Part shown: positions 16,039 to 25,076 of the stretch, piece after piece
How positions within the stretch are numbered: position 1 is the first letter of the stretch
Layout of the letters: every line of letters starts with the position of its first letter
From: Phycicoccus elongatus Lp2
Lineage (GTDB): Bacteria; Actinomycetota; Actinomycetes; Actinomycetales; Dermatophilaceae
Direction of reading: 5' to 3'
Assembly (NCBI RefSeq): GCF_000367525.1
Contig: NZ_HF570956.1
Coordinates: forward strand, 495,559 to 559,558
Length of the DNA stretch: 64,000 nt
Notes under the pieces: generated by a model
What the model was told of the DNA's origin: nothing
What the model saw: the letters and a program-made list of their open reading frames with translations, nothing else
The model's database searches: none
Program-made: the position numbers and the translations under genes

Positions 16039-16361
16039 CCTGGTCCAACCAGGCGGAGTCGAGGACGCACGCCCCGGAGGACTTCACCGGGTCGTCCAGG
16101 ATGGCCACGGTGTCGCCATCGATGGAGATCGTGCAACCACCCGCCTCGGCACCGGGATAGGCGAGGGTCCACCGACCATCGCCATAGGCCTGGGTGACCA
16201 ACACCGCGCCGGACTGCCCGAAGCCCTCGACCTCCTGGTTCCATGCCCGCGTTGCCCGGCGGCTGGAAGAGCACGTCACCGCCGGGGATGCCACCGAGGG
16301 CAAAGGAGTCGTCGTAAGGACTGCTCGTCGGTGGCCCGTCGGTGCCGCTGGGGGTGCTCAT
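16028..16361 (-). pseudogene. Frameshifted small hypothetical gene
   Basis: From the reverse-strand ATG at 16361 the translation MSTPSGTDGPPTSSPYDDS, then GGIPGGDVLFQPP, looks like a normal protein start. Near 16230 the frame must shift by one base to continue as NQEVEGFGQSGAVLVTQAYG, GGCTISIDGDTVAIL and SACVLDSAWLDQ-like coding, ending at 16028. Both halves have coding-like composition and neither makes sense alone. The joined product would have about 110 residues and no known family. It is a recent one-base lesion or a sequence error. Confidence 0.5.
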
Positions 16362-16392
16362 GTGACTGTGACGCGCCGCAGGACGCCTCGGT

Positions 16393-16848
16393 TCACGGGG
16401 CTGTGTCCCCGGGCTCCTCCTCGAGCAGGAAGAGGGGGATGGTGCGCCCGGCCGCCGAGGCGGTGCGCACGTAGTCGGCATACGGCGGGAAGGCGTCGAC
16501 GGCGCGGCTCCACCATGTGGCGTACTCGTCGCCGCTGATCCGCCGTGCCACCCGATCGCTGCTCAGGGTGCCGTCGAGGAGGGTGAGGTGTGGCTCGGCA
16601 TCGAGGTTGCGCACCCACTGCGGGTCGGTGGGTGCCCCACCCCGGGAGCCGACGGCGGCATACACACCGTCGTGCTCGACCCGCATCAGGGGCACCTTGC
16701 GCGTCGCACCTGTGCGGGCGCCGGTCATCGTCAACAGCACAACCTGCCGACCTTGGATGCTCGCGGCCTCCGTCGTGCCGGACGCCTCGATGGCCTCGAC
16801 CTGGGTGCGCACCCAATCGGTCGGGCTCGGGACGTAGTCATTGCTCAT
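16393..16848 (-). CDS. F420-type nitroreductase/deazaflavin-dependent oxidoreductase
   Basis: This 151-residue split-barrel protein matches the DUF385/deazaflavin-dependent nitroreductase family: VVLLTMTGARTGATRKVPLM, then GVYAAVGSRGG, PQWVRNLDAEPHLTLL and a Trp pair before the C-terminal helix. Members (such as Ddn of mycobacteria) bind F420 and reduce quinones or nitro compounds. The GARTG and W-x-RNL motifs that contact the cofactor are present. This suggests the organism makes F420. It is downstream of an aldo/keto reductase gene in the same direction, 30 bases away, so the two may be one redox operon. Confidence 0.87.
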   Translation of the reverse strand: MSNDYVPSPTDWVRTQVEAIEASGTTEAASIQGRQVVLLTMTGARTGATRKVPLMRVEHDGVYAAVGSRGGAPTDPQWVRNLDAEPHLTLLDGTLSSDRVARRISGDEYATWWSRAVDAFPPYADYVRTASAAGRTIPLFLLEEEPGDTAP

Positions 16849-16878
16849 GCTGTTCCCCTGTCTCGAATGCCTTGCCTG

Positions 16879-17928
16879 CTACTTCTTCGACGATCCGGCC
16901 CACAGATTGATTCCGGACTCCACCGCATGCCGGTCGATGGACTTCAGCTCCGCGGCCGTGAACTCGAGGTTCCTGACGGCGTCGAGGCTGTCGTCGAGTT
17001 GCGCGACGCTGCTCGCGCCGATGAGGGCGGAGGTGATCCGCGGGTCCCGGAGCACCCACGCGATCGCCATCTGGGCCAGCGACTGGCCGCGCTTCTTGGC
17101 GAGTCGGTCAAGGGCTCGGATGTGCTTGAGCGTGTCCTCCCTGAGGAGGTTCTTGTCGAGCGATTTCCCCTGCGCTGCACGCGAATTCGCAGGCACACCT
17201 TTGAGGTACTTGTTGGTGAGCATGCCTTGGGCCAAGGGGGAGAAGGCGATGCAGCCCGTGCCGGTTGCCTCGAGAACGTCGAGCAGGCCATCGTCCTCCA
17301 CCCAGCGGTTCAGCATCGAATAGCTCGGCTGGTGGATGAGCAGGGGAGTGCCGAGCGAGCGCAGGATCTCGACGGCCTCGAGGGTCCGCGCACCGGAGTA
17401 GGACGAGATGCCGATGTAGAGGGCCTTGCCTGCCCGCACGAGCGCATCGAGCGCTCCCATCGTCTCCTCGAGCGGGGTGGTCTCGTCGAAGCGGTGACTG
17501 TAGAAGATGTCGACGTAGTCGAGTCCGAGGCGGCCCAGCGACTGGTCACACGAGGCGATGACGTACTTGCGCGACCCACCGCCCTGGCCATAGGGGCCGG
17601 GCCACATGTCCCAACCGGCCTTGGACGAGATGATCAGCTCGTCGCGGTAGGGGCGGAAGTCGCGGGCGAAGAGGGTGCCGAAGTTGCGCTCGGCGCTGCC
17701 GTAGGGCGGGCCGTAGTTGTTCGCGAGGTCGAAGTGGGTCACGCCCCGGTCGAAGGCCCGCCGCAGGACGGCCTGCTGCCGCTCCAGCGGCACGTCATCC
17801 CCGAAGTTGTGCCACAGCCCGAGCGAGATCGCGGGCAGGTCCAGCCCGGAGACCCCCGTTCGGCGATAGGGCATTCCGGCGCCGTAGCGCCCCGGCGCAG
17901 CTTGGTACTCGTTCTGCACGAAGGTCAT
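16879..17928 (-). CDS. Aldo/keto reductase (YghZ/Kv-beta-like)
   Basis: This TIM-barrel NADPH reductase (349 residues) has the catalytic tetrad D67 and Y72 (HFDLANNYGPP), K103 (ISSKAGWD) and H145 (YSHRFDE). The AISLGLWHNFG start and the insertion with WPGPYGQGGGSRKYV place it with the E. coli YghZ (GpmA/methylglyoxal reductase) subgroup. The C-terminal RITSALIGASSVAQLDDSL holds the NADP phosphate-binding end. The ATG at 17928 is chosen because it gives the usual family N-terminus; ATG 17940 is also in frame. It is divergent from the SAM-IV-controlled metY and upstream of the deazaflavin oxidoreductase. Confidence 0.9.
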   Translation of the reverse strand: MTFVQNEYQAAPGRYGAGMPYRRTGVSGLDLPAISLGLWHNFGDDVPLERQQAVLRRAFDRGVTHFDLANNYGPPYGSAERNFGTLFARDFRPYRDELIISSKAGWDMWPGPYGQGGGSRKYVIASCDQSLGRLGLDYVDIFYSHRFDETTPLEETMGALDALVRAGKALYIGISSYSGARTLEAVEILRSLGTPLLIHQPSYSMLNRWVEDDGLLDVLEATGTGCIAFSPLAQGMLTNKYLKGVPANSRAAQGKSLDKNLLREDTLKHIRALDRLAKKRGQSLAQMAIAWVLRDPRITSALIGASSVAQLDDSLDAVRNLEFTAAELKSIDRHAVESGINLWAGSSKK

Positions 17929-17968
17929 GGGGCCCATCATGACAAAGTGCCCACGTCGTGGTGGGGAG

Positions 17969-17999
17969 TTGACCTCAACCCGGCCCCGCGGCATACGAT
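17969..17999 (+). promoter_or_regulatory. Candidate metY promoter
   Basis: TTGACC at 17969-17974 and TACGAT at 17994-17999, with 19 bases between, precede the riboswitch by 6 bases. The -10 overlaps one CGGCATAC octamer. The layout matches the promoter before the second SAM-IV leader at 30181-30210. Confidence 0.5.
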
Positions 18000-18005
18000 C
18001 TGGGG

Positions 18006-18120
18006 AGGTCATGAGTCCCAGCACCAAGCCCCGGCTTGCTGGGCGGCAACCCTCCTCCGCGGTGGGGTGCCCCGGGTGAAGACTTGGCGTTCGGCACCCG
18101 CCGGACGCAAGCGCGGGTCA
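18006..18120 (+). promoter_or_regulatory. SAM-IV riboswitch upstream of metY
   Basis: The leader has the SAM-IV signature I know from Actinobacteria: GGTCATGAGT, CCAGC, AAGCCCCGGCTTGCTGG, CGGCAACCCTCC, GCGGTGGGGTGCCCCGGGTGA and a closing GAC (P1 pairs GGTC 18007-18010 with GAC 18081-18083). A second, nearly identical core lies before metX at 30216. SAM binding should shut off metY. Because the region to the start codon lacks an obvious terminator, control is probably at translation. Confidence 0.9.
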
Positions 18121-18196
18121 CCTCCCCGGTTCCCGCTCACGGTATGCCGTGTGCCACCGTGCCTGTGGCGCACCCGAATTCACGAGGAGCACTCCC

Positions 18197-19561
18197 ATGT
18201 CCGACCCGACCACCTGGGGTTTCGAGACCCGGCAGATCCACGCCGGCCAGCAGCCCGACCCGACGACCGGCGCGCGCGCCCTGCCGATCTACCAGACGAC
18301 GAGTTACGTCTTCAACAGCACCGAGCACGCCGCGAACCTTTTCGCGCTCAAGGAGCTCGGCAACATCTACACCCGGATCATGAACCCCACCCAGGCCGTG
18401 GTCGAGGAGCGGATCGCGGCGCTCGAGGGCGGCATCGGTGCCCTGCTCGTCGCCAGCGGCCAGGCCGCGACGACCTTGGCCCTGCTCAACATCGCCGAGG
18501 CAGGCGACCACATCGTCTCCTCGTCGGCGCTCTACGGGGGCACCCTCAACCTGCTGAAGTACTCCTTCAAGCGCTTGGGCGTCGAGGTGACCTTCGTCGA
18601 GGCCCAGAACGACCCGGACGCCTGGCGGGCTGCCGTGCAGCCGAACACCAAGGCCTTCTTCGCCGAGTCCATCGCCAACCCCAAGGCCGACGTCCTCGAC
18701 ATCGAGGCCGTCGCCGCGGTGGCCCATGAGGTCGGTGTGCCCCTCGTCGTCGACAACACCATCGCGACCCCGTTCGTCCTCAACCCCCTGGCGCACGGTG
18801 CGGACGTCGTCGTGCACTCGGCGACGAAGTACATCGGCGGCCACGGCACGTCGATCGCCGGCGTCATCGTCGACGGTGGGACCTTCGACTTCGGCGCCGA
18901 CCCGGAGAAGTTCCCGACGTGGAACACCCCGGACGAGAGCTACCACGGGCTGGTCTACGCACGTGACCTGGGCAAGGACGGCGCTTTCGGCGCCAATGTG
19001 TCCTTTGGGCTCAAGGCGCGAGTGCAGTTGCTGCGCGACCTGGGTCCGGCCGCGGCCCCCTTCAATGCCTTCCTCATCGCGCAGGGGCTCGAGACGCTCA
19101 GCCTGCGCCTCGAGCGGCACCTGGCCAACGCCAAGGCGGTCGCGGCCTTCCTCAGCGACCACCCGCAGGTGGAGGTCGTGCACTGGGCCTCGCTGCCGGG
19201 TCATCCGGCCCACGAGCGGGCCGCGAAGTACGCGCCCAAGGGCGCGGGTGCGGTGCTCGCCTTCGAGATCAAGGGTGGGGTCGATGCCGGTCGCGCCTTC
19301 GTCGAAGGGCTCGAACTGCACAGTCACGTCGCCAACATCGGTGACGTGCGTTCCCTGGCCATCCACCCGGCCACGACGACGCACAGCCAGGGTGGCGACG
19401 AGGACCGGCTGGCCGCGGGCGTCACGCCAGGGCTCGTGCGCCTGGCGGTCGGGCTCGAGACGATCGACGACATCCTCGCCGACCTGGCGACCGGCTTCGC
19501 CGCCGCGGCCGAGGCCGTCGCGCAGGCCCCAGCCGAGGCGGAGGCCACGACCGTCTCCTGA
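18197..19561 (+). CDS. metY: O-acetylhomoserine sulfhydrylase (aminocarboxypropyltransferase)
   Basis: The 454-residue protein belongs to the Cys/Met-metabolism PLP family and has the long form typical of MetY, which makes homocysteine directly from O-acetylhomoserine and sulfide. The PLP lysine is K211 in HSATKYIGGHGT. TRIMNPTQAVVEERIAALEG, ASGQAATTLALL and the middle insertion with TWNTPDESYHGLVY are typical of OAH sulfhydrylases and not of cystathionine gamma-synthase. GAGGAG at about 18184 supports ATG 18197. It is the only gene after the SAM-IV leader. The acetyl donor is made by metX at 30345, also under SAM-IV control. Confidence 0.93.
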   Translation: MSDPTTWGFETRQIHAGQQPDPTTGARALPIYQTTSYVFNSTEHAANLFALKELGNIYTRIMNPTQAVVEERIAALEGGIGALLVASGQAATTLALLNIAEAGDHIVSSSALYGGTLNLLKYSFKRLGVEVTFVEAQNDPDAWRAAVQPNTKAFFAESIANPKADVLDIEAVAAVAHEVGVPLVVDNTIATPFVLNPLAHGADVVVHSATKYIGGHGTSIAGVIVDGGTFDFGADPEKFPTWNTPDESYHGLVYARDLGKDGAFGANVSFGLKARVQLLRDLGPAAAPFNAFLIAQGLETLSLRLERHLANAKAVAAFLSDHPQVEVVHWASLPGHPAHERAAKYAPKGAGAVLAFEIKGGVDAGRAFVEGLELHSHVANIGDVRSLAIHPATTTHSQGGDEDRLAAGVTPGLVRLAVGLETIDDILADLATGFAAAAEAVAQAPAEAEATTVS

Positions 19562-19576
19562 CCGGGAGCCCGCCAC

Positions 19577-19652
19577 GGGCACCGAAACCGCACTATTGGC
19601 GGGTTTCGGCGGGACCGGTGGGCACCGAAACTGCACTATTGGTGGGTTTGGG
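19577..19652. repeat. Two tandem copies of the CACTATTGG repeat
   Basis: Copies at 19577-19609 and 19620-19652 (43-base period) share GGGCACCGAAA, two variable bases, GCACTATTGG, one variable base, and GGGTTT. The first copy can fold through CCGAAAC and GTTTCGG with ACTATTG in the loop. A third copy lies at 8443-8470. The position just after metY would suit a terminator, but the conserved loop suggests something more specific. Confidence 0.75.
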
Positions 19653-19703
19653 CCCCTGTGGAAAACCTCGAGGCGTCGTCATGGATCGGCCTACCGTCGA
19701 TCC

Positions 19704-19994
19704 ATGACGACGTTTCGGGTGGATGCCGATCAGGTGGCGGCGTTGGGTGCTGGCCTCGCCGACCTGGCCGTGGCCCTGGCAGGGCAGGGTGAGGACGCGC
19801 GAGCCGACTCGTGGGCCCTGGGTGGTGGTGAGGCGACAGCCGCTTTCGAAGTCGCGGTGGGTCATTGGCGTCACGAGCGCCTGGCACTGGCCCGCGCCCT
19901 CGACTCCCTCGGGGCCGCGGCCGCGACCGCTGGAGCGGTCTATGTGGACACCGAAGTGGGCGTTGGTCGCTCACTGATCGGCGGGGTGCAGTGA
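19704..19994 (+). CDS. WXG100-like small protein
   Basis: The 96-residue all-helical protein (MTTFRVDADQVAALGAGLAD onward) has the size and hairpin form of ESX/WXG100 proteins. W37 sits in SWALGGGEA at the expected turn, a W-x-x-G variant of WXG, and a Trp (residue 55) opens the second helix. Such proteins are secreted by type VII systems, often as a pair with a larger effector. TACCGT lies 6 bases before the ATG, suggesting a leaderless message. It overlaps the next gene, which carries a canonical WXG. No EccC-type secretion ATPase is in the window. Secretion is therefore inferred. Confidence 0.6.
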   Translation: MTTFRVDADQVAALGAGLADLAVALAGQGEDARADSWALGGGEATAAFEVAVGHWRHERLALARALDSLGAAAATAGAVYVDTEVGVGRSLIGGVQ

Positions 19995-21199
19995 TGCTGG
20001 AGTCGATCCCCGGCGACCCGGACTCCGTGCTCGTGCTGGCTGATGCCCTCCAGGCCTCGGCCGTGCGTCTGGGCGCGACGGCCGACGCTGTGCGTGGTCT
20101 CGGGCCGGGGGCGGTGTGGGACGGGCCGGCCGGCACCGCGTTCGGTGGTCAGGTCGCTGCCCTCGCACCCCTGCTGGCCGCGGCTGCCGACCGAAGTGCC
20201 GGCAGTGCGGCTGCCTTGCGCGCCTTTGCCCCAGCCCTCGACCGGGCGCAAGCAGCGATCGCCAGGGCGGTGGACCAGCATCTGGTCGCCGAACGTCGGT
20301 ATGCCGCGCTCGAGGAGGAGGCCTACACCCTCCTCACGCTGGGGCGCACCGAACTCGACCCCGAGGTGATCGTCGTGCGTCAGGCACAGTGCGGCGCCCT
20401 CGCCGTCCAGACGGATGCGCTCGCCACGCACCGCGCCGCCGTGGCCGACTTCGAGGCCGCTGATGCCACCTGTGGCGCGGCCCTGCGGAGGGCGTCGGCG
20501 GACGCGATCGGTGACTCCGCGGCATACCGGATGGTGCTGGGTGCCTCCAGCGAGGGCAGAGCCCAGGACCTGATCAGCGTGCCCGGCCTGCTCCTTCCTC
20601 CGGTGGGTGCGGCGGCCGGGGTCGTCGGCGCGGGCGCGGACGCGATGCTCGCGGGGTTCTGGGACGAAGGTGGTTGGGACAAGGTGGCGGTCAATATTGC
20701 CCTCGCCGGGATCGGGTCCTGGGGCAAGGTGTTGAAGGCCGGGGCTCTGGCCGGGTCCACGCGCACGGTGACGCGTGGCGCGCAGCGCACGAGCACCGTC
20801 ACGGGGGCCTCGATGACGACCCGGGATCGGCTCCGCGCCGGGGTGCGTGCGGAGGTCGATGACTTCACCGACAGCTTGCGCGGTGGGAGCGGCAAGCCGT
20901 TCCTCAAGCTGTCGGCGGGTGAATCGGCGCGCGTCACACCAGAATTCGTGGCCCGGCAGAAGGTCCCCTGGCGCGTTCGGGCCGCAGCCCTGCCCGACCG
21001 GGCGCGGGAATGGTCCCGGCATGTGGCGGCCACCGGCCGGGAGAAGACGATCCTCGGCCAGTGGGAACTCGCGTCCGCGGGCGGGACCAACGCCAAGCAG
21101 ATGTATGCCGCGGGCGTCACCCTCGAGGTCTCCGCGACCGTCACCGGAAAGGTCACCGAGCAAGTCGATGAGTTCCGCGCCGAGGACCGTCGACGATGA
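19994..21199 (+). CDS. Putative WXG-domain protein, possible type VII substrate
   Basis: The 401-residue product starts at ATG 19994 (or GTG 19991, overlapping the previous stop). Residues 1-120 form a helical WXG-like domain with VWDGPAGTAF (W42-x-G44) and long Ala-rich helices. Residues 120-200 continue helical. A Gly/Ala-rich hydrophobic segment at about 200-255 (LLPPVGAAAGVVGAGADAM and IALAGIGSWGKVLKAGALAG) recalls the pretoxin linker of polymorphic toxins. The final 140 residues are basic, without a catalytic motif I recognise. No immunity gene follows: hrpA starts 22 bases on. It may be an effector of unknown activity or a structural partner of the small upstream protein. Confidence 0.6.
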   Translation: MLESIPGDPDSVLVLADALQASAVRLGATADAVRGLGPGAVWDGPAGTAFGGQVAALAPLLAAAADRSAGSAAALRAFAPALDRAQAAIARAVDQHLVAERRYAALEEEAYTLLTLGRTELDPEVIVVRQAQCGALAVQTDALATHRAAVADFEAADATCGAALRRASADAIGDSAAYRMVLGASSEGRAQDLISVPGLLLPPVGAAAGVVGAGADAMLAGFWDEGGWDKVAVNIALAGIGSWGKVLKAGALAGSTRTVTRGAQRTSTVTGASMTTRDRLRAGVRAEVDDFTDSLRGGSGKPFLKLSAGESARVTPEFVARQKVPWRVRAAALPDRAREWSRHVAATGREKTILGQWELASAGGTNAKQMYAAGVTLEVSATVTGKVTEQVDEFRAEDRRR

Positions 21200-21221
21200 T
21201 GCTCGGCCTATCGTTGGGCGG

Positions 21222-24200
21222 GTGTCCACTCCCGCGCCGATTCCCGCCGCGGACCTGAACTATCCCGAGCACCTGCCGGTCGTCGCCCGCCGTGAGGACC
21301 TGCTCGCCGCTCTGCGCGACCACCAGGTCGTCGTCATCGCGGGGGAGACCGGGTCGGGGAAGACGACACAGTTGCCCAAGATGTGCTTGGAGCTCGGTTT
21401 CGGCAGCCACGGCCAGATCGGCCACACGCAGCCGCGGCGGATCGCGGCGCGGTCGGTCGCGGAGCGGATCGCGGAGGAACTGGGCGAGCCGCTGGGGCCG
21501 GAGGGCACCGGGATCATCGGCTTCCAGGTGCGCTTCACCGACCACAGCAGTGATCGCACCCGCGTGAAGGTGATGACCGACGGCATCCTGCTCGGCGAGA
21601 TGCAGCGTGATCGTGACCTGCGGCGCTACGACACGATCATCATCGACGAAGCGCACGAGCGCTCGCTCAACATCGACTTCATCCTGGGCTACCTCAAACA
21701 GCTGCTGCCGCGGCGGCCGGACCTCAAAGTCATCGTGACGTCGGCCACCATCGACCCCGAGCGCTTCCAACGTCACTTCGCCACCGACGATCAGGGCCAC
21801 GTCGTGCGGGACGTGCCGATCATCGAGGTGTCAGGCCGGACCTACCCGGTGGAGGTGCGCTACCGGCCGCTCGTCGATCTCTCCCCTGACGGCAAGACGG
21901 TTGTCGCAGAACGTGATCAGGTGGCCGGTGTCGTCGACGCGGTCGAGGAGCTGTGGACCGAGATCCCTCCGGGGTCCGACGCGACCGACATCCTGTGCTT
22001 CTTCTCCGGGGAACGCGAGATCCGCGACGCGGCAGATGCGCTCACCGCCTTGAAACTGCCCGGCACCGAGGTGCTGCCGCTCTACGCGCGCCTCAGTGCC
22101 GCTGAGCAGCACCGCGTCTTCCGACGCAGCGGACAGCGCCGCATCATCCTGGCCACGAACGTCGCGGAGACCTCGTTGACCGTGCCAGGCATCGGCTTCG
22201 TCGTCGACACCGGCACGGCCCGCATCTCCCGCTACAGCCAGCGGACCAAGGTGCAACGGTTGCCGATCGAGCCGATCAGCAAGGCGAGCGCTGCCCAGCG
22301 CACTGGTCGATGCGGGCGGGTGGCCGAGGGCATCTGCATCCGGCTCTACTCCACGGAGGACTTCGAGGCCCGCCCCGACTTCACCGAGCCCGAGGTGCAG
22401 CGCACCTCCCTGGCCTCCGTCATCCTGCAGATGACGGCCCTGGGACTCGGTGATGTCGCGAAGTTTCCCTTCGTCGATGCCCCGGACCCGCGTCAGGTCG
22501 CCGACGGAGTCAGACTCCTGGAGGAACTCGGTGCACTCTCCGGACGCCGACTGACCAATGTCGGGCGCACGTTGGCGCGGCTACCCGTGGACCCTCGCCT
22601 CGGCAGGATGCTCATCGAGGCCGGCAAGCGAGGCTGCACGCGTGAGGTCCTCGTCATCGTCGCTGCCCTGTCGATCCAGGATCCGCGGGAGCGCCCCGTC
22701 GACAAGGAAGCCCAGGCCGACCAGCAGCACGCCCGCTTCAAGGCCAAGGACTCCGACTTCGCCACCCTCCACAACCTGTGGCGCTACCTCAAGGACCAAC
22801 AGAAAGCCCTGTCCCACAGTGCCTTCCGGCGTCTGTGCAGGGCCGAGTACCTCCATTACCTGAGAGTGCGTGAATGGCAGGACCTGCACCAGCAGCTGCG
22901 TCAGGCCTGCAAGAGCCAGCGCATCGATCCCGACGTCGGGACGGCGGCCCACGGCCACGAACCCGATTGGGACACCGTCCACCAGGCGCTCCTCGCCGGT
23001 CTCCTCAGCCATGTCGGCGTGCGGGACGAACTCAAGCGCGACTACGCCGGTGCCCGCGGCGCCCATTTCGCGATCAGCCCCGGCTCGGCACTCTTCCGTT
23101 CTCGACCGGACTTCGTCGTGGCGGCCGAACTGGTCGAGACCTCACGCCTGTGGGCACGAACCAACGCCAGGATCGAGCCGGAGTGGGCCGAGGATGTCGG
23201 TCGGCACGTCGTGAAACGCACGGTCAGCGAGCCGCGCTGGTCCAAGAAGCAGGGTGCGGTCGTCGCGAGCGAGCGAGTGACGCTCTATGGCGTGACGCTC
23301 GTGGCTGATCGGACGATCCAGTACGCCCGGGTCAACGCGCAAGAGGCGCGTGAGATCTTCCTTCGCAGAGCGCTCGTCGAGGGTGACTGGGCGCCGGTCC
23401 ACCAGTTCTGGAAGGACAACCAACGCACGCTCGCCCGGGTGACCGAGCTCGAGGAGCGGGCTCGGCGTCGTGACCTCACGGTGCACGACGACGTCATCTT
23501 CGAGTTCTTCGACGCACGTATCCCGGCAGACGTCGTCAGCGAACGGCACTTCGACCGGTGGTGGCGCGGTGAGCGCAAACGGCGCCCGCACCTGCTCGAC
23601 TTCACCGCGGACATGCTGCGCAGCGACACCGCCCCGGAGGTCTCGGCCGACGACTATCCCAAGGTCTGGCGGCAGGGGGAGCTGTCCCTGCCGGTGACCT
23701 ACCAGTTCTCGCCGGGCGCAGCCGCCGACGGGGTGACGGTGCACATCCCCGCGGCCGTCCTCAACCAGGTGGAGGACACCGGCTTCGATTGGCAGGTGCC
23801 CGGCCTGCGTGAGGAACTCGCCGTCGCCCTGATCAAGTCGCTGCCCAAGGTGACCCGTCGCCATTTCGTGCCGGCCCCCAATCACGCCATGGCGGCACTT
23901 GCCGACGCGGACCCGGGATCGGGACGTTCCTTCACCGAGGAGTTGGCGCGAGTCTTGTTCGCGCGCAGCGGTGTTCGCATCGACGCGGGGGAGTGGGGCA
24001 CGACACCTGTGCCCGATCATCTGCGCATCACCTTCAGCGTGGAGGCTCCCGGTGGTCGGGTCGTCGCCAGTGGAAAGGACCTCTCCACTCTGCGCGAACG
24101 CTCGGCCGGTGCGGTCCGGTCGAGGATGGCTGCCGCGGGCGAACGACTGGAGAAGCGTGGCTTGGTCGACTGGACCATCGGCACCGTGCCTGAGACCTTC

Positions 24201-25013
24201 GAGGGGCGCTCCGGTGGCCACACGGTCCAGGGCTTCCCCGCACTCGTCGACGAGGGCTCCTCGGTCGCCCTCAAGGTCCTCGCGGATTCCGGTTCGGCGG
24301 AGGCCGCCCACCGCCGCGGGGTGCGACGACTGCTCATCCTCAACACGTCGCCACCGTGGAAGCGAGTGCTCGCCCGCCTCACCAACACGCAGAAGGTCGT
24401 CCTCGCCACCAGCCCACACGGCAGCGTCCCGGCCCTCCTCGAGGACTGCCTGGCCGCGGCCGTCGACGCCATCGTCGCCGAGCACGTGCCCGGTCAGGTC
24501 CGCACCCCCGAGTCGTATGCCGCGGCGCTGGCCGCCGTGCGCACCCACATCGCCACGCGAGTGCTCACCGTCGTGGACGGCGTGATCCCCGTCCTGGAGG
24601 CCGCCACTCGGGTCCGTCATCTGCTCGAGGCCACGGGGTCGCGACTGCCGGCGACGACCGCGGACGTTCGTGCCCAACTCGGGAGTCTCGTCCGTCCGGG
24701 CTTCGTCGCCGACACCGGCGAGGACCGACTGCGCCACCTCACCCGCTACCTGCGCGCCATGGAGGTCCGCCTGGAGCGGGCCGCGAGGAACCCGCGCGAG
24801 GCGCAACTGCAGGCCACCATCGACAGCGTCGAGACGGCATACGCAGACCTGCTGGACACCCTGCCCGAGCCGCGCCGACGCTCCCAAGCCGTGCTCGACC
24901 TCGCGTGGCTCATCGAGGAGCTGCGCGTGTCCCTCTTCGCCCAGGGGCTCGGCACCGCGGAGAAGGTCTCCGACAAGCGCGTCCTCGCCGCGATCGCCGC
25001 CCAACGCCCCTGA
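21222..25013 (+). CDS. hrpA: ATP-dependent DEAH-box RNA helicase HrpA
   Basis: The 1263-residue protein carries the helicase motifs in order: GETGSGKTTQ (Walker A, from about 41), TQPRR, IIDEAHERS (DEAH, about 143), TSATID, and SAAQRTGRCGR (motif VI). An HA2/OB region follows. The last 570 residues form the DUF3418 extension found in HrpA. E. coli HrpA resolves stalled or collided ribosomes, and this length fits that group. The GTG at 21222 is preferred because the protein begins there as VSTPAPIPAADLNYPEHLPV and TATCGT sits 7 bases upstream (leaderless pattern); the long upstream open frame is in another gene's region. Confidence 0.92.
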   Translation: MSTPAPIPAADLNYPEHLPVVARREDLLAALRDHQVVVIAGETGSGKTTQLPKMCLELGFGSHGQIGHTQPRRIAARSVAERIAEELGEPLGPEGTGIIGFQVRFTDHSSDRTRVKVMTDGILLGEMQRDRDLRRYDTIIIDEAHERSLNIDFILGYLKQLLPRRPDLKVIVTSATIDPERFQRHFATDDQGHVVRDVPIIEVSGRTYPVEVRYRPLVDLSPDGKTVVAERDQVAGVVDAVEELWTEIPPGSDATDILCFFSGEREIRDAADALTALKLPGTEVLPLYARLSAAEQHRVFRRSGQRRIILATNVAETSLTVPGIGFVVDTGTARISRYSQRTKVQRLPIEPISKASAAQRTGRCGRVAEGICIRLYSTEDFEARPDFTEPEVQRTSLASVILQMTALGLGDVAKFPFVDAPDPRQVADGVRLLEELGALSGRRLTNVGRTLARLPVDPRLGRMLIEAGKRGCTREVLVIVAALSIQDPRERPVDKEAQADQQHARFKAKDSDFATLHNLWRYLKDQQKALSHSAFRRLCRAEYLHYLRVREWQDLHQQLRQACKSQRIDPDVGTAAHGHEPDWDTVHQALLAGLLSHVGVRDELKRDYAGARGAHFAISPGSALFRSRPDFVVAAELVETSRLWARTNARIEPEWAEDVGRHVVKRTVSEPRWSKKQGAVVASERVTLYGVTLVADRTIQYARVNAQEAREIFLRRALVEGDWAPVHQFWKDNQRTLARVTELEERARRRDLTVHDDVIFEFFDARIPADVVSERHFDRWWRGERKRRPHLLDFTADMLRSDTAPEVSADDYPKVWRQGELSLPVTYQFSPGAAADGVTVHIPAAVLNQVEDTGFDWQVPGLREELAVALIKSLPKVTRRHFVPAPNHAMAALADADPGSGRSFTEELARVLFARSGVRIDAGEWGTTPVPDHLRITFSVEAPGGRVVASGKDLSTLRERSAGAVRSRMAAAGERLEKRGLVDWTIGTVPETFEGRSGGHTVQGFPALVDEGSSVALKVLADSGSAEAAHRRGVRRLLILNTSPPWKRVLARLTNTQKVVLATSPHGSVPALLEDCLAAAVDAIVAEHVPGQVRTPESYAAALAAVRTHIATRVLTVVDGVIPVLEAATRVRHLLEATGSRLPATTADVRAQLGSLVRPGFVADTGEDRLRHLTRYLRAMEVRLERAARNPREAQLQATIDSVETAYADLLDTLPEPRRRSQAVLDLAWLIEELRVSLFAQGLGTAEKVSDKRVLAAIAAQRP

Positions 25014-25076
25014 GCAGGAATCACCACGCCGACGGACACGTTGAGCAGGGCAGTTCCCTCCTGAGAGGCTTGACCC

